From NCBI GenBank assembly GCA_938039305.1, contig CALHUZ010000098.1:1-7760 (forward strand): a stretch of 7,760 nucleotides of DNA. Direction: 5' to 3'. The stretch comes from an uncultured Saprospiraceae bacterium (GTDB lineage Bacteria > Bacteroidota > Bacteroidia > Chitinophagales > Saprospiraceae). The notes below the pieces were generated by a model. It worked only from the letters and a program-made list of their open reading frames with translations. It had not been told where the DNA came from and did not search any database. Positions within the stretch are counted from its first letter, which is position 1. Each line of letters opens with the position of its first letter. A program made the translations under genes and the position numbers. Shown here one piece after another: positions 1 through 6,923 of the stretch.

Positions 1-196
1 GATGTACCGATAGGCGTCCAGTTTGGATCGTTGTTCGTTAATCCTGCAGGTACATAATCTGTCAAGTCGATTTGACTCATCTCTACGCCGCCTTGATTAT
101 AAACTGTTAACTTATATTCTACTGTACCGCCAGTCGTTGGATATGGGCCTGGTACGATTGCTTCTATCTCTTTCTTTAATGCTAAATCTACACAGT
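1..196 (-). other. DUF11-type (SdrD-B-associated style) repeat in the giant protein, truncated by window edge
   Basis: From about residue 2045 the chain reads C-V-D-L-A-L-K-K, then a short loop, G-G-T-V-E-Y-K-L-T-V-Y-N-Q-G-G, and D-L-T-D-Y-V-P-A-G-L. This matches the usual DUF11 opening: 'DLaLkK', then 'G..v.ytitv.N.G' and 'v.vtD.lP.gl'. DUF11 domains are beta-sandwich modules of secreted and wall-associated proteins, often found in tandem and often followed by SdrD B-like domains in Bacteroidota. Only the first 60 or so residues are in the window, so whether more copies follow cannot be seen. Confidence 0.8.
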
Positions 197-3100
197 GGTC
201 GAAACTAATATTTGCAGTAGCGACAGAAGGACATAAATCAGCAGTTCTAGTTGCTTTAATTACATAGTCTGCTTCCACCATACTATTGAAAGTATTAGCT
301 GCACTTGACTGTCTTAATACTTCTGCACCATTAGGTAAGACTTCAAAGAATTGATAATTATCAAAACCAGGATCTGCCTCTATCGTACCTCCAAATAATG
401 GATGATTACAAACCTTATCATCCGTTAGCATCAATATATTAATAGGCAATACTTCAACTGTAAAGTCAAAAGTATATATACACGTCGCACTGGCAGTAAT
501 CGTAACTGAATATGTATCCGTTGACCCAGGTGTTATCCCGCATATCTCCGGATCAGACATATCAAGATCATCTCCTACTGTGGCTGAACCTGTTTGAGTA
601 ATCACTATGGTCGAACCTTCTGATATATTCTCAGGGATCATCAAATCAGGATCGATACATTCTCCCTCACATACTTGGAAAGCTAGATTGACGGGCATAT
701 AATCCCCGGTGCTTTTGAGCTCCAAAGTAGCCTCAGAAGTACAATCTCCTATACCTTCTGTTGCCATCAATACTACCGGTGCATCAACTCCATAACCTGA
801 GTTCAGAGTAACGCTCAGTGTGCTTCCATCAGAAACAATAGTTCCACCTTCTGCCGGCTCTAAAGTAAATGTATAATCACCACAAATATCAGTCATGAAC
901 GCTTCTCCAGAACAGAGAACTACACACTCAACTGTATCTAAAAATGCAGGTGGAATATTATCAAAAGGAGTTGTGAATTCATCACAAGCACACCCTGTCT
1001 CATATGTCTGCTTTAGAATAACTGGACAAGCCTGTGCTGCTGGAATGTCCAAACACATAGTAATTGTGATTGTCTCTCCAGGATCAGCACTTACAGCTGT
1101 ATGATCAAATCCTGCTAATTCAGCATCGACGACAGCATCATAAAGCCCATCAGCTAATACATCATCATGAATACCAACACGGATATCACCTGTATAATTT
1201 ATCTCAGCTGGATTATATAAATCAATCTCATAGCAGAAGCGCTCAGGTTCTGTACCCATGCTGCATTCTCTATTCATTCTAACATCTACAGTTTCCAATG
1301 GTGGACCCATTTCTAATACTAGAGAAGAGTTGATACTATTTTGAACAAACACACCACACACCATACCTGGTGCAGACTCACAGACAACAGCTGGTTCGAA
1401 TGACTTCACGTCCATACCTAATAGTATAGGTCCGCATTCCGCTGTGACTGGTTGATCAGCCATAAACTGAACACTAAACTTCTGTCCAGGATTCAAAGGG
1501 GGAGAATCAAAACATACCACTACATCATCACCTACTGTACTTTCGGTAAGTGCTGAAGGCGTATAAGCAGGAGATGTGAAAGACAAGGAACCTGGAACGT
1601 ATGTTAATGCGCTCATAGGAATGGTCAAACAAGTCTGAACACTATCTGAAGTAGATCTTTCGCTTATGTTAAGTGCTGTAAGTCCAAAAGTCGTAGGACC
1701 TCCAGTACAAAATGCTTCTTTCGGTTGAGCTGTTGTAAGGATCTGAGCATTATCTTTTGGATCTGCACCATTGATAATAAGTGGTGGTGAATCTACCAAT
1801 CCTGAACTCAACATTTCAGGGCCACATGGATCAGATGCTTTTGATTCTGTTGTGAATTTTGCTCCTGATATAAAGTTGTCACACTCTGTTGTTACTATAA
1901 ATCTAAAAGATACATTGTTACTATCAGCTCCAGCAAAAACGCCTGGAAGACCGCTATTAACAATCTCTGCGCTATAATCATCGTCCTCGAAAGAATAGCT
2001 CATTCCATTTGCAGACGGTTGAGGAGTAATCGGCGTCCAAGCACCAAAGGTCCCTGTAAGTCCAACATTTCCTCCTGGATAAGCAGCCTCCCAACTACCT
2101 GGTAAGATATTTACTCCAGGCGGTATATTAATAACCGTCTCAAGATTTAAGAGGGTAAGTTGTTTTGTATTTTTTACTCTGACATAAAATGTATCTGTCA
2201 TACATAAGTCAGCAGAAGTAGGTGTGTTATACCACTCTGTCTGAAGATCTGCTTCTCCAGCTATGTAAGCATAGCAATCTTGGCTGGCACCACACGAACC
2301 GCTTCCACCAAGAGCAGCGGAAACATTAGATGTGCTACAACCGGAAACTGCACTAACACAGATTTGCGGAGGCGGAGATGGCAATACTGGACAGAATAAT
2401 AAAGTAGTACCTATAAAGAATGTCTCACATTCTCCAACAGCCATAGTATTAGCTGTTTCTATAGAGTATGTCTTAAACACTCCGTCATCTGAAACCAATG
2501 CTGTCGTTAATGGTCCTGTACCATCACTGTTAGCATAAACGCCATCTAGTAAAACACTTGATGGAACTTTCACTGATCCAGAAACACTCATTTGTGTAAT
2601 AGTAGCATCTTCATTACAAAGCCTAAATTCTTGATACTCAACGCTAGAGCCAGGAGCACCAGAGGCTATTAAGTCTGGTCCTTGATTAGAAGTACTCATC
2701 CCAGCATTCGCTGTACGATTGTCCATCACGACAAAGTCTGAACTTGTTTGATTCAACCTTGTCATAATAGTATCCAACATCGCTCCTGAATACCAGTTTC
2801 CAGTAATGCCGAGATCATCACAATAATTTAATTCTGGATAACTATTACTTACATTACATCGATATGGGCGACCATTTCTTGGTGCATCACAGATATCAGA
2901 ATAGTCGTAAGTTAATGTATAGTCAATAGTGAAAGGCGAAGGACATAGAGCGCATAAGTCATATGACAGTGTTAAGCTATCATTATTCCCAAGTCCTATA
3001 CCTAACGATTTTATCCCTTGACTGGATAAATCAAATATGGCATAACCATCTGCAGCCGATGTTGTATCCGCGCACAATAACTCATCAAATCCGACCACAG

Positions 3101-6100
3101 GGGTACAATTAAAACCAACTGAACTGTCTATTTCTACAGTGGTTTCTGTACCATCAAAATCGGTCACTTTTGCATTACCACAATATGCATAAGGGCCTAC
3201 TAAAGGTATTTTCACATCGTCGATATCCATTAATGGTCTAAACTCACATGAGAAGTCTCCACCTGAAGCCGCAAAAGGGTTTTGAACCTTAAAGGTATGC
3301 TGGACTGTACCTTCACAATTGTCCAATATTAACTTAGTAAAAGCAGTAACATCGCCAGGATCAAAAGATTGAGCAACTGTATTGGTATCGCATGAGCCTG
3401 CAAATGAAGTGTAGCAGTAACTTGCATTACCAAAAGGATCAAAATGATACATTCTCAAGTCGTTATATATAATAAGTCCTGGATTGGCAGGAGGGTTTTC
3501 GCCAGCCGCGATGGCTAGTGCCCTATAGGGATTTCTTTTCATCGGAAACTCACGATATATTCTAATCTTATCTCCTACTTGAAAGTTAAAGGCATCAAAA
3601 AATGCCTGAAGACAATTTCCCCCTGAACTCGTAACTCCATTAGGATTGCATTCGTTTCCTTGTGTAGCATTTCGGATATACATACCAGCAGAAACGCTCC
3701 CATCGTAAGAATCAATTGAGCTATTTGTAGGATAAGTGGTAGTAACATCATATTCTGTAGTCATGTCATTACCTCCATAGTCTGCATAGGCTGGAAAACC
3801 TTGTTGTATTTCTGTACCATCAATATAGCCGGCGACATAAGATTCTCTATCGTCACGAATATTTCCTGTTCTACTATCACATTCTGCAAAGTCTCCAAAA
3901 GAGAACTCTTGGGCTACCCCTCCTTGTACTACTTCCCACTTAACAATACCTCCGGCCATTATATCAGGAAGGACTAGAGCATTGGCATTATTTAATCTTC
4001 CATCTGAACTATAAATGTCCTGCCTAAAAAACCACATGTTCATATTAGTGATGGCATCTAGATCTTTAATATCGTAAGTGGTGATAGTTTCCATGGTATC
4101 TCCTGGAATGAACTTTGATAAGTCAGCTGCACATCCACCGTCAATAACTTCTTGCCTTGTCAATTGTGTAGTACAAGTTCCATCTGTATATCCTAGATTT
4201 TTTCTTGTTACTACAGTATTAGATCCCACTAAACATGGGCAGTCGTAATATGAAGGATCTGACTTAAACTGAGTTAAACGACATGCCTTAACAATCGAAC
4301 AATCACAATCAGAACAATACTCAACAACTTGCTGAGAAACTGCAATGAACTGAGGAGGTCCACAATATGCAGCGTCTACTTTTATCATCACTTTATAACA
4401 TACTTGGGCATTAGCATCTCCTCCAGGTATAGTCAAACATCTTGAACCCTCTTCTGAAGGATCAGGTGTCTCCCAGACTTCCGTCCCATCAGCTATAGGG
4501 ATGTCTGCACCTCCAGCTATAGAGTAAGACATAGAGCCTGGCATAACATAGTAACTTTGTACTATCCTCTTCTCACCATTGAAAGTCATTTTAAAACTAT
4601 AATCAGCACCGCTAGGACATGGGTCAACATTTTCTGAAGCAAAATCATAGCAAAATTCTAATGCTGTCTCACCAGTAATTATAGTACCTGCAGGATTTTC
4701 TCCGTGTAAGCCAAGATCATATCCGAAGACAGGGCTAGTTGCTGTACCAATATTAACTTCTCCTATATTGGATGTAGAATCAGGAGCATATGTGATATTA
4801 AAAGCATCAACTGAAGGGAAACGATTAAATGCATTTCCACAATTTGCAACCGCTCTCACAAAAAAGGATGAAAACGGACATGATATTGATGGGCAATCAG
4901 CAGCGGTAGGCTCTACAGGCATGATACCACATAGAATTCCCATATCTATTTCTATAGAAATCATTGCGCCACCTGGAAGATCATCAACGTATCCATCCAT
5001 ATCTGCATCAATAATTCCTGAAACTCCAGGAAGGTCAGCTGCAGTAAGAGAATCAAAATTGACAAACAAATCATCACCTTCCCAAGTGTAAGCATCTGGA
5101 GGTAAAGAGATCCCTTCAACTCTTACATCAGTTATTCCTAGATTCGTTTGCTCACAAGTCTCATATCCTATTGTAAGATCACCGTAGACATTTTCAAATC
5201 CTGGACCTCCTGGATTCATCACCGTAAGGCTGATAGTAGCATCGTCTCCACACACCACTACTGGTCCCGAGAAAGATGCCGTAGCAATCGGATCTGCAGC
5301 TGTATTAGGACTAACTTTTACTGTAGCCGTTTGAGAAGTGATATTACACACCTTATCAGAACAGCCATATGAAGCCTTATATACTGGATTAAAGATATTT
5401 GCCGCAGGGCACATATTTGATTGATAACAAACTTCAAAAGTTATTATTTCTCCAGTATTATATCTATTATCAATTGGGTTTGGAGAGCTATTTGATGAGA
5501 AATAAGATTCATCAACAGCCGCAACCCAAGTAGAATCTCCATCAGTAGTAAATGGAAGGCTTATTCCATTTGCCGCCATACTAACTATCGATACGTCTGG
5601 ATCTGTAGTTGGAAAATTACAAACTGCAAATTCCATTTCTTTAATTGAAGCTTGAAGTCCATCTTGAGACACTTGCATCGTCTGACAGAACGGTGTACCT
5701 AAACTCGTTAAAGTTCGTGTGACCGGAGAAACCGTATTCATATTTAATTCAGGCCTTTTAAGTGCCGAGTTAAGTTCTTGAGATAAGACAAACGTGCCTT
5801 CACATTCTATTATGTTGCCCATCGTATCCTGATACAAGTATTCGAACTCAAAGGATACTCCATATGTATTGGACAAATCGAGATCACAGTTTGCTCCAAT
5901 ACCGATATTGGCTACCATGACATTCTCCTCATCAGTCACACCGCTTAAAGAGAAAGTTGGTTTTGTTGGTGATCCTCCTGCATAAGCAATGGAAGTATTC
6001 CCTCCAAACTCTGTATCTGCAAATCCACCATACTCTGTCCCGTTATCTAAAAGTACAGTCAGATCAAATCCGAGTATCTGTCCCGGAGCATCTGTGAAAA

Positions 6101-6326
6101 TCAAAAGCGAGAGTGTATCTGCATCTCCGCATTGACTGGTATTGTCAAACTGCGGAAAGCCAATAACATCTCTTAAGTCTTCGACTTGGATGACTGGGCA
6201 TTGTGCATGAGCAGAATTAATTTGCATCAATGAAATTGTAGCTATTACAATCATGGCTACATTTCGAGATAAGACAGCAACTACCTTATCAAAAATAGAA
6301 TCACTAAACGATGTCATAATGGTCAT
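1..6326 (-). CDS. Giant secreted multidomain adhesin-like surface protein with DUF11-type repeat (3' end outside window)
   Basis: The minus strand is open from an ATG at 6326 to the left edge: 2,108 codons plus two bases, with no stop or frameshift seen on translation. Residues 1-41 are a signal peptide. The mature part is acidic and rich in Asp, Thr, Ser, Gly and Pro, with cysteines spread along its length. It reads as a chain of beta-sandwich-like modules. One strand pattern recurs, Gly-Glu-x-x-x-hydrophobic-x-Cys, at residues 292-300, 552-559 and 1750-1758. Other landmarks are a DxDxDG loop (440-449), a Cys cluster (671-698), a CPVLPSPPPQIC linker (1312-1323) and a DUF11-type module from about 2045 to the edge. 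No enzyme motif was seen. Proteins of this style in Bacteroidota are usually cell-surface or matrix adhesins; that role is inferred. The ATG at 6317 (Met4) is an alternative start; neither has a clear Shine-Dalgarno sequence. The C-terminus, which would show a T9SS sorting or gliding-motility-type domain, is missing. Confidence 0.93.
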   Translation of the reverse strand, partial: MTIMTSFSDSIFDKVVAVLSRNVAMIVIATISLMQINSAHAQCPVIQVEDLRDVIGFPQFDNTSQCGDADTLSLLIFTDAPGQILGFDLTVLLDNGTEYGGFADTEFGGNTSIAYAGGSPTKPTFSLSGVTDEENVMVANIGIGANCDLDLSNTYGVSFEFEYLYQDTMGNIIECEGTFVLSQELNSALKRPELNMNTVSPVTRTLTSLGTPFCQTMQVSQDGLQASIKEMEFAVCNFPTTDPDVSIVSMAANGISLPFTTDGDSTWVAAVDESYFSSNSSPNPIDNRYNTGEIITFEVCYQSNMCPAANIFNPVYKASYGCSDKVCNITSQTATVKVSPNTAADPIATASFSGPVVVCGDDATISLTVMNPGGPGFENVYGDLTIGYETCEQTNLGITDVRVEGISLPPDAYTWEGDDLFVNFDSLTAADLPGVSGIIDADMDGYVDDLPGGAMISIEIDMGILCGIMPVEPTAADCPSISCPFSSFFVRAVANCGNAFNRFPSVDAFNITYAPDSTSNIGEVNIGTATSPVFGYDLGLHGENPAGTIITGETALEFCYDFASENVDPCPSGADYSFKMTFNGEKRIVQSYYVMPGSMSYSIAGGADIPIADGTEVWETPDPSEEGSRCLTIPGGDANAQVCYKVMIKVDAAYCGPPQFIAVSQQVVEYCSDCDCSIVKACRLTQFKSDPSYYDCPCLVGSNTVVTRKNLGYTDGTCTTQLTRQEVIDGGCAADLSKFIPGDTMETITTYDIKDLDAITNMNMWFFRQDIYSSDGRLNNANALVLPDIMAGGIVKWEVVQGGVAQEFSFGDFAECDSRTGNIRDDRESYVAGYIDGTEIQQGFPAYADYGGNDMTTEYDVTTTYPTNSSIDSYDGSVSAGMYIRNATQGNECNPNGVTSSGGNCLQAFFDAFNFQVGDKIRIYREFPMKRNPYRALAIAAGENPPANPGLIIYNDLRMYHFDPFGNASYCYTSFAGSCDTNTVAQSFDPGDVTAFTKLILDNCEGTVQHTFKVQNPFAASGGDFSCEFRPLMDIDDVKIPLVGPYAYCGNAKVTDFDGTETTVEIDSSVGFNCTPVVGFDELLCADTTSAADGYAIFDLSSQGIKSLGIGLGNNDSLTLSYDLCALCPSPFTIDYTLTYDYSDICDAPRNGRPYRCNVSNSYPELNYCDDLGITGNWYSGAMLDTIMTRLNQTSSDFVVMDNRTANAGMSTSNQGPDLIASGAPGSSVEYQEFRLCNEDATITQMSVSGSVKVPSSVLLDGVYANSDGTGPLTTALVSDDGVFKTYSIETANTMAVGECETFFIGTTLLFCPVLPSPPPQICVSAVSGCSTSNVSAALGGSGSCGASQDCYAYIAGEADLQTEWYNTPTSADLCMTDTFYVRVKNTKQLTLLNLETVINIPPGVNILPGSWEAAYPGGNVGLTGTFGAWTPITPQPSANGMSYSFEDDDYSAEIVNSGLPGVFAGADSNNVSFRFIVTTECDNFISGAKFTTESKASDPCGPEMLSSGLVDSPPLIINGADPKDNAQILTTAQPKEAFCTGGPTTFGLTALNISERSTSDSVQTCLTIPMSALTYVPGSLSFTSPAYTPSALTESTVGDDVVVCFDSPPLNPGQKFSVQFMADQPVTAECGPILLGMDVKSFEPAVVCESAPGMVCGVFVQNSINSSLVLEMGPPLETVDVRMNRECSMGTEPERFCYEIDLYNPAEINYTGDIRVGIHDDVLADGLYDAVVDAELAGFDHTAVSADPGETITITMCLDIPAAQACPVILKQTYETGCACDEFTTPFDNIPPAFLDTVECVVLCSGEAFMTDICGDYTFTLEPAEGGTIVSDGSTLSVTLNSGYGVDAPVVLMATEGIGDCTSEATLELKSTGDYMPVNLAFQVCEGECIDPDLMIPENISEGSTIVITQTGSATVGDDLDMSDPEICGITPGSTDTYSVTITASATCIYTFDFTVEVLPINILMLTDDKVCNHPLFGGTIEADPGFDNYQFFEVLPNGAEVLRQSSAANTFNSMVEADYVIKATRTADLCPSVATANISFDHCVDLALKKEIEAIVPGPYPTTGGTVEYKLTVYNQGGVEMSQIDLTDYVPAGLTNNDPNWTPIGT
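2358..2393 (-). other. Proline-rich inter-domain linker in the giant protein
   Basis: Residues 1312-1323 read C-P-V-L-P-S-P-P-P-Q-I-C. A proline run flanked by two cysteines is most simply a stiff hinge between two modules. The following module is rich in Ser/Gly/Cys (S-G-C-S-T-S-N, then G-G-S-G-S-C-G) before a typical beta-strand segment F-Y-V-R-V-K-N. The assignment as a linker is inferred from composition. Confidence 0.5.
4233..4316 (-). other. Cysteine cluster in the giant protein
   Basis: Six cysteines lie within 28 residues: 671, 674, 676, 682, 696 and 698, with local patterns C-S-D-C-D-C and D-C-P-C. Elsewhere in the protein cysteines are spaced more widely, at a few per module. In an exported protein the likely use is local disulfide bonding. 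Metal binding cannot be excluded from sequence alone. No known domain was recognised here. Confidence 0.6.
4980..5009 (-). other. Possible calcium-binding DxDxDG loop in the giant protein
   Basis: Residues 440-449 read D-A-D-M-D-G-Y-V-D-D. The spacing of acidic side chains at loop positions 1, 3 and 5, followed by Gly and a further Asp pair, resembles the Ca-binding loops of EF-hand, dockerin and thrombospondin-type repeats. It sits near the end of a module that begins at Cys359 (V-V-V-C-G-D-D-A-T-I-S-L). In this setting such a loop would stabilise an extracellular beta domain. Calcium binding is inferred from the motif only. Confidence 0.45.
6204..6326 (-). other. Sec signal peptide of the giant surface protein
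   Basis: Residues 1-41 show the three expected parts. There is a long N-region with Lys14 and Arg21, a hydrophobic core at about residues 23-34 (VAMIVIATISLM), and a small-residue cleavage site Ala-His-Ala before Gln42. The cysteine at 43 is not in a lipobox (it is preceded by His-Ala-Gln), so a lipoprotein is unlikely. The N-region is longer than average. Starting at Met4 instead would shorten it slightly without changing the call. Confidence 0.85.
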
Positions 6327-6385
6327 TTCTAGAGTTTTGTACGACAATTCAATTAAGAATCGATCAAACTCAGGCAGGTCAGGGC

Positions 6386-6404
6386 TGTCGATAACAGATC
6401 GACA
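6386..6404. repeat. Inverted repeat, 7-bp stem with 5-base loop, in the leader of the giant gene
   Basis: TGTCGAT (6386-6392) is followed by AACAG and then ATCGACA (6398-6404), a perfect 7-bp stem. No T tract follows on either strand, so it is not a standard terminator. It overlaps by three bases with the palindrome at 6402-6415, so the two structures would compete in RNA. It could be a leader hairpin or a protein-binding site. Confidence 0.5.
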
Positions 6405-6415
6405 ACTATAGTTGT
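6402..6415. repeat. Perfect 14-bp palindrome in the leader of the giant gene
   Basis: ACAACTATAGTTGT is self-complementary with no loop. It lies 76-89 bases upstream of the ATG at 6326. A loopless palindrome fits a dimeric regulator site better than an RNA hairpin, but no specific regulator can be named. It overlaps the 6386-6404 stem. Confidence 0.5.
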
Positions 6416-6416
6416 A

Positions 6417-6503
6417 CTACAATAAGCATTGCTTGCAGGGATTCACGGAGGATGCAATCTCAAGCAGCACGGACGCACTACTTGATATGGCAAAGATAAG
6501 CAT
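6417..6503 (-). CDS. Candidate 28-codon mini-ORF upstream of, and in frame with, the giant gene (doubtful)
   Basis: An ATG at 6503 opens a 28-codon frame ending in TAG at 6419-6417. The product begins MLIFAISSSASVLLEIASS and ends in N-P-C-K-Q-C-L-L, so it is hydrophobic with a terminal C-x-x-C. The frame is the same as that of the giant gene; after the TAG there is no further stop before the ATG at 6326. No ribosome binding site is evident, and the possible promoter element at 6491-6498 lies inside it. It could be a leader peptide, a coding remnant or chance. Confidence 0.15.
   Translation of the reverse strand: MLIFAISSSASVLLEIASSVNPCKQCLL
6424..6465. repeat. Cluster of nested inverted repeats in the leader of the giant gene
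   Basis: AAGCA-T-TGCTT occupies 6424-6434. Further, GCTTGCA at 6431-6437 can pair partly with TGCAA at 6453-6457 or with CAAGC at 6461-6465, and ATTGC (6428-6432) with GCAAT (6454-6458). The same bases have several possible partners. This suggests a folded leader, though short complementary words can arise by chance. Confidence 0.35.
6491..6498 (-). promoter_or_regulatory. Candidate Bacteroidota -7 promoter element for the giant gene
   Basis: On the minus strand this octamer is TATCTTTG, an exact fit to the Bacteroidota sigma-ABfr -7 consensus TAnnTTTG. A good TTTG -33 element at the usual spacing of about 19-21 bases is not present, which weakens the call. If used, transcription would start near 6485 and leave a leader of roughly 160 bases, containing the inverted repeats listed separately. 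It also lies inside the candidate mini-ORF, so the promoter and the mini-ORF would not easily both be functional. Confidence 0.25.
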
Positions 6504-6703
6504 CAGGGTAAAACCTATAGCCCTAAATAGCTACATTTAACTTAATGATCTTTTCACATGTATAAATAACTGGTTATCAATATTTTAATCAATTCTTAAA
6601 AACCTATTATCTATTAAAAACTAAGAAAAACAAGTAGAATGACAGTTTAGGGAGGCTATTACATCATTACATACTTGATAAAAACTACATTATTCTTGTG
6701 TTT

Positions 6704-6747
6704 GATCAAGGAAGAAACTGATCAAGCAGACTACATCTCAGATCAAG
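6704..6747. repeat. Three direct copies of GATCAAG upstream of the giant gene
   Basis: GATCAAG occurs at 6704-6710, 6720-6726 and 6741-6747, with starts 16 and 21 bases apart. The first copy sits in the palindrome TTGATCAA (6702-6709). The reverse word CTTGAT lies nearby at 6674-6679 and again at 6481-6486. Repeated short words in a non-coding upstream region can be operator sites, but no regulator is known from this sequence and the region is AT-rich, so chance is possible. Confidence 0.35.
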
Positions 6748-6867
6748 TTGGCACGAAATGATTCTGACAAATAAATTGGATTGAATAATCTATGCTCACT
6801 TTATAGAAATGAGATTCCCTTCTTTACCAGCCTTATCCCGCTGATTTAAAATGGAAATGGCACCAAC

Positions 6868-6900
6868 AAAAAAGGGAAACTACTCTCGCAGTTTCCCTTT
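6868..6900 (-). terminator. Rho-independent terminator of the HYR/Ig-like surface protein gene
   Basis: A perfect 11-bp inverted repeat, AAAGGGAAACT (6871-6881) and AGTTTCCCTTT (6890-6900), encloses an 8-base loop. On the minus strand the stem ends in a run of six T before GTTGG, the normal form of an intrinsic terminator. It begins 24 bases past the TAA at 6926-6924. On the plus strand the stem is followed by CTAATT, so it looks directional. It separates transcription of the upstream gene from that of the giant gene. Confidence 0.9.
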
Positions 6901-6923
6901 CTAATTATCTAAACTCTATCTAC

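Larger units (their letters stand above)
6327..6867. other. Intergenic region, no convincing gene; AT-rich upstream half and GC-richer leader half
   Basis: About 540 bases separate the terminator of the upstream gene from the start of the giant gene. The part from about 6530 to 6867 is clearly AT-rich, with stops in all frames and several GATCAAG words. The part from about 6361 to 6530 is visibly richer in G and C and contains clustered small inverted repeats and one 28-codon mini-ORF. No tRNA, rRNA or known riboswitch was recognised. The most likely role is promoter plus a long 5' leader for the giant gene. Confidence 0.7.

Noticed and set aside
4768..5091. Plus-strand open frame of 107 codons
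   Set aside because: It lies opposite the well-supported giant minus-strand gene, has no recognisable domain, and has the low-complexity look of an antisense frame. The other plus-strand frames between 23 and 5372 were rejected for the same reason.
6386..6404. Terminator or attenuator hairpin in the leader
   Set aside because: No T run follows the stem on either strand and the stem is only 7 bp, unlike the clear terminator at 6868-6900.
6417..6419. In-frame TAG as a recoding or read-through site joining the mini-ORF to the giant protein
   Set aside because: The ATG at 6326 gives a complete signal peptide, so no upstream extension is needed, and no recoding signal was recognised.
6386..6465. 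Integron attC site, transposon end or CRISPR repeat
   Set aside because: The inverted repeats are short and differ from one another. There is no integrase, transposase or cas gene in the window, and no regularly spaced repeat-spacer pattern or target-site duplication was seen.
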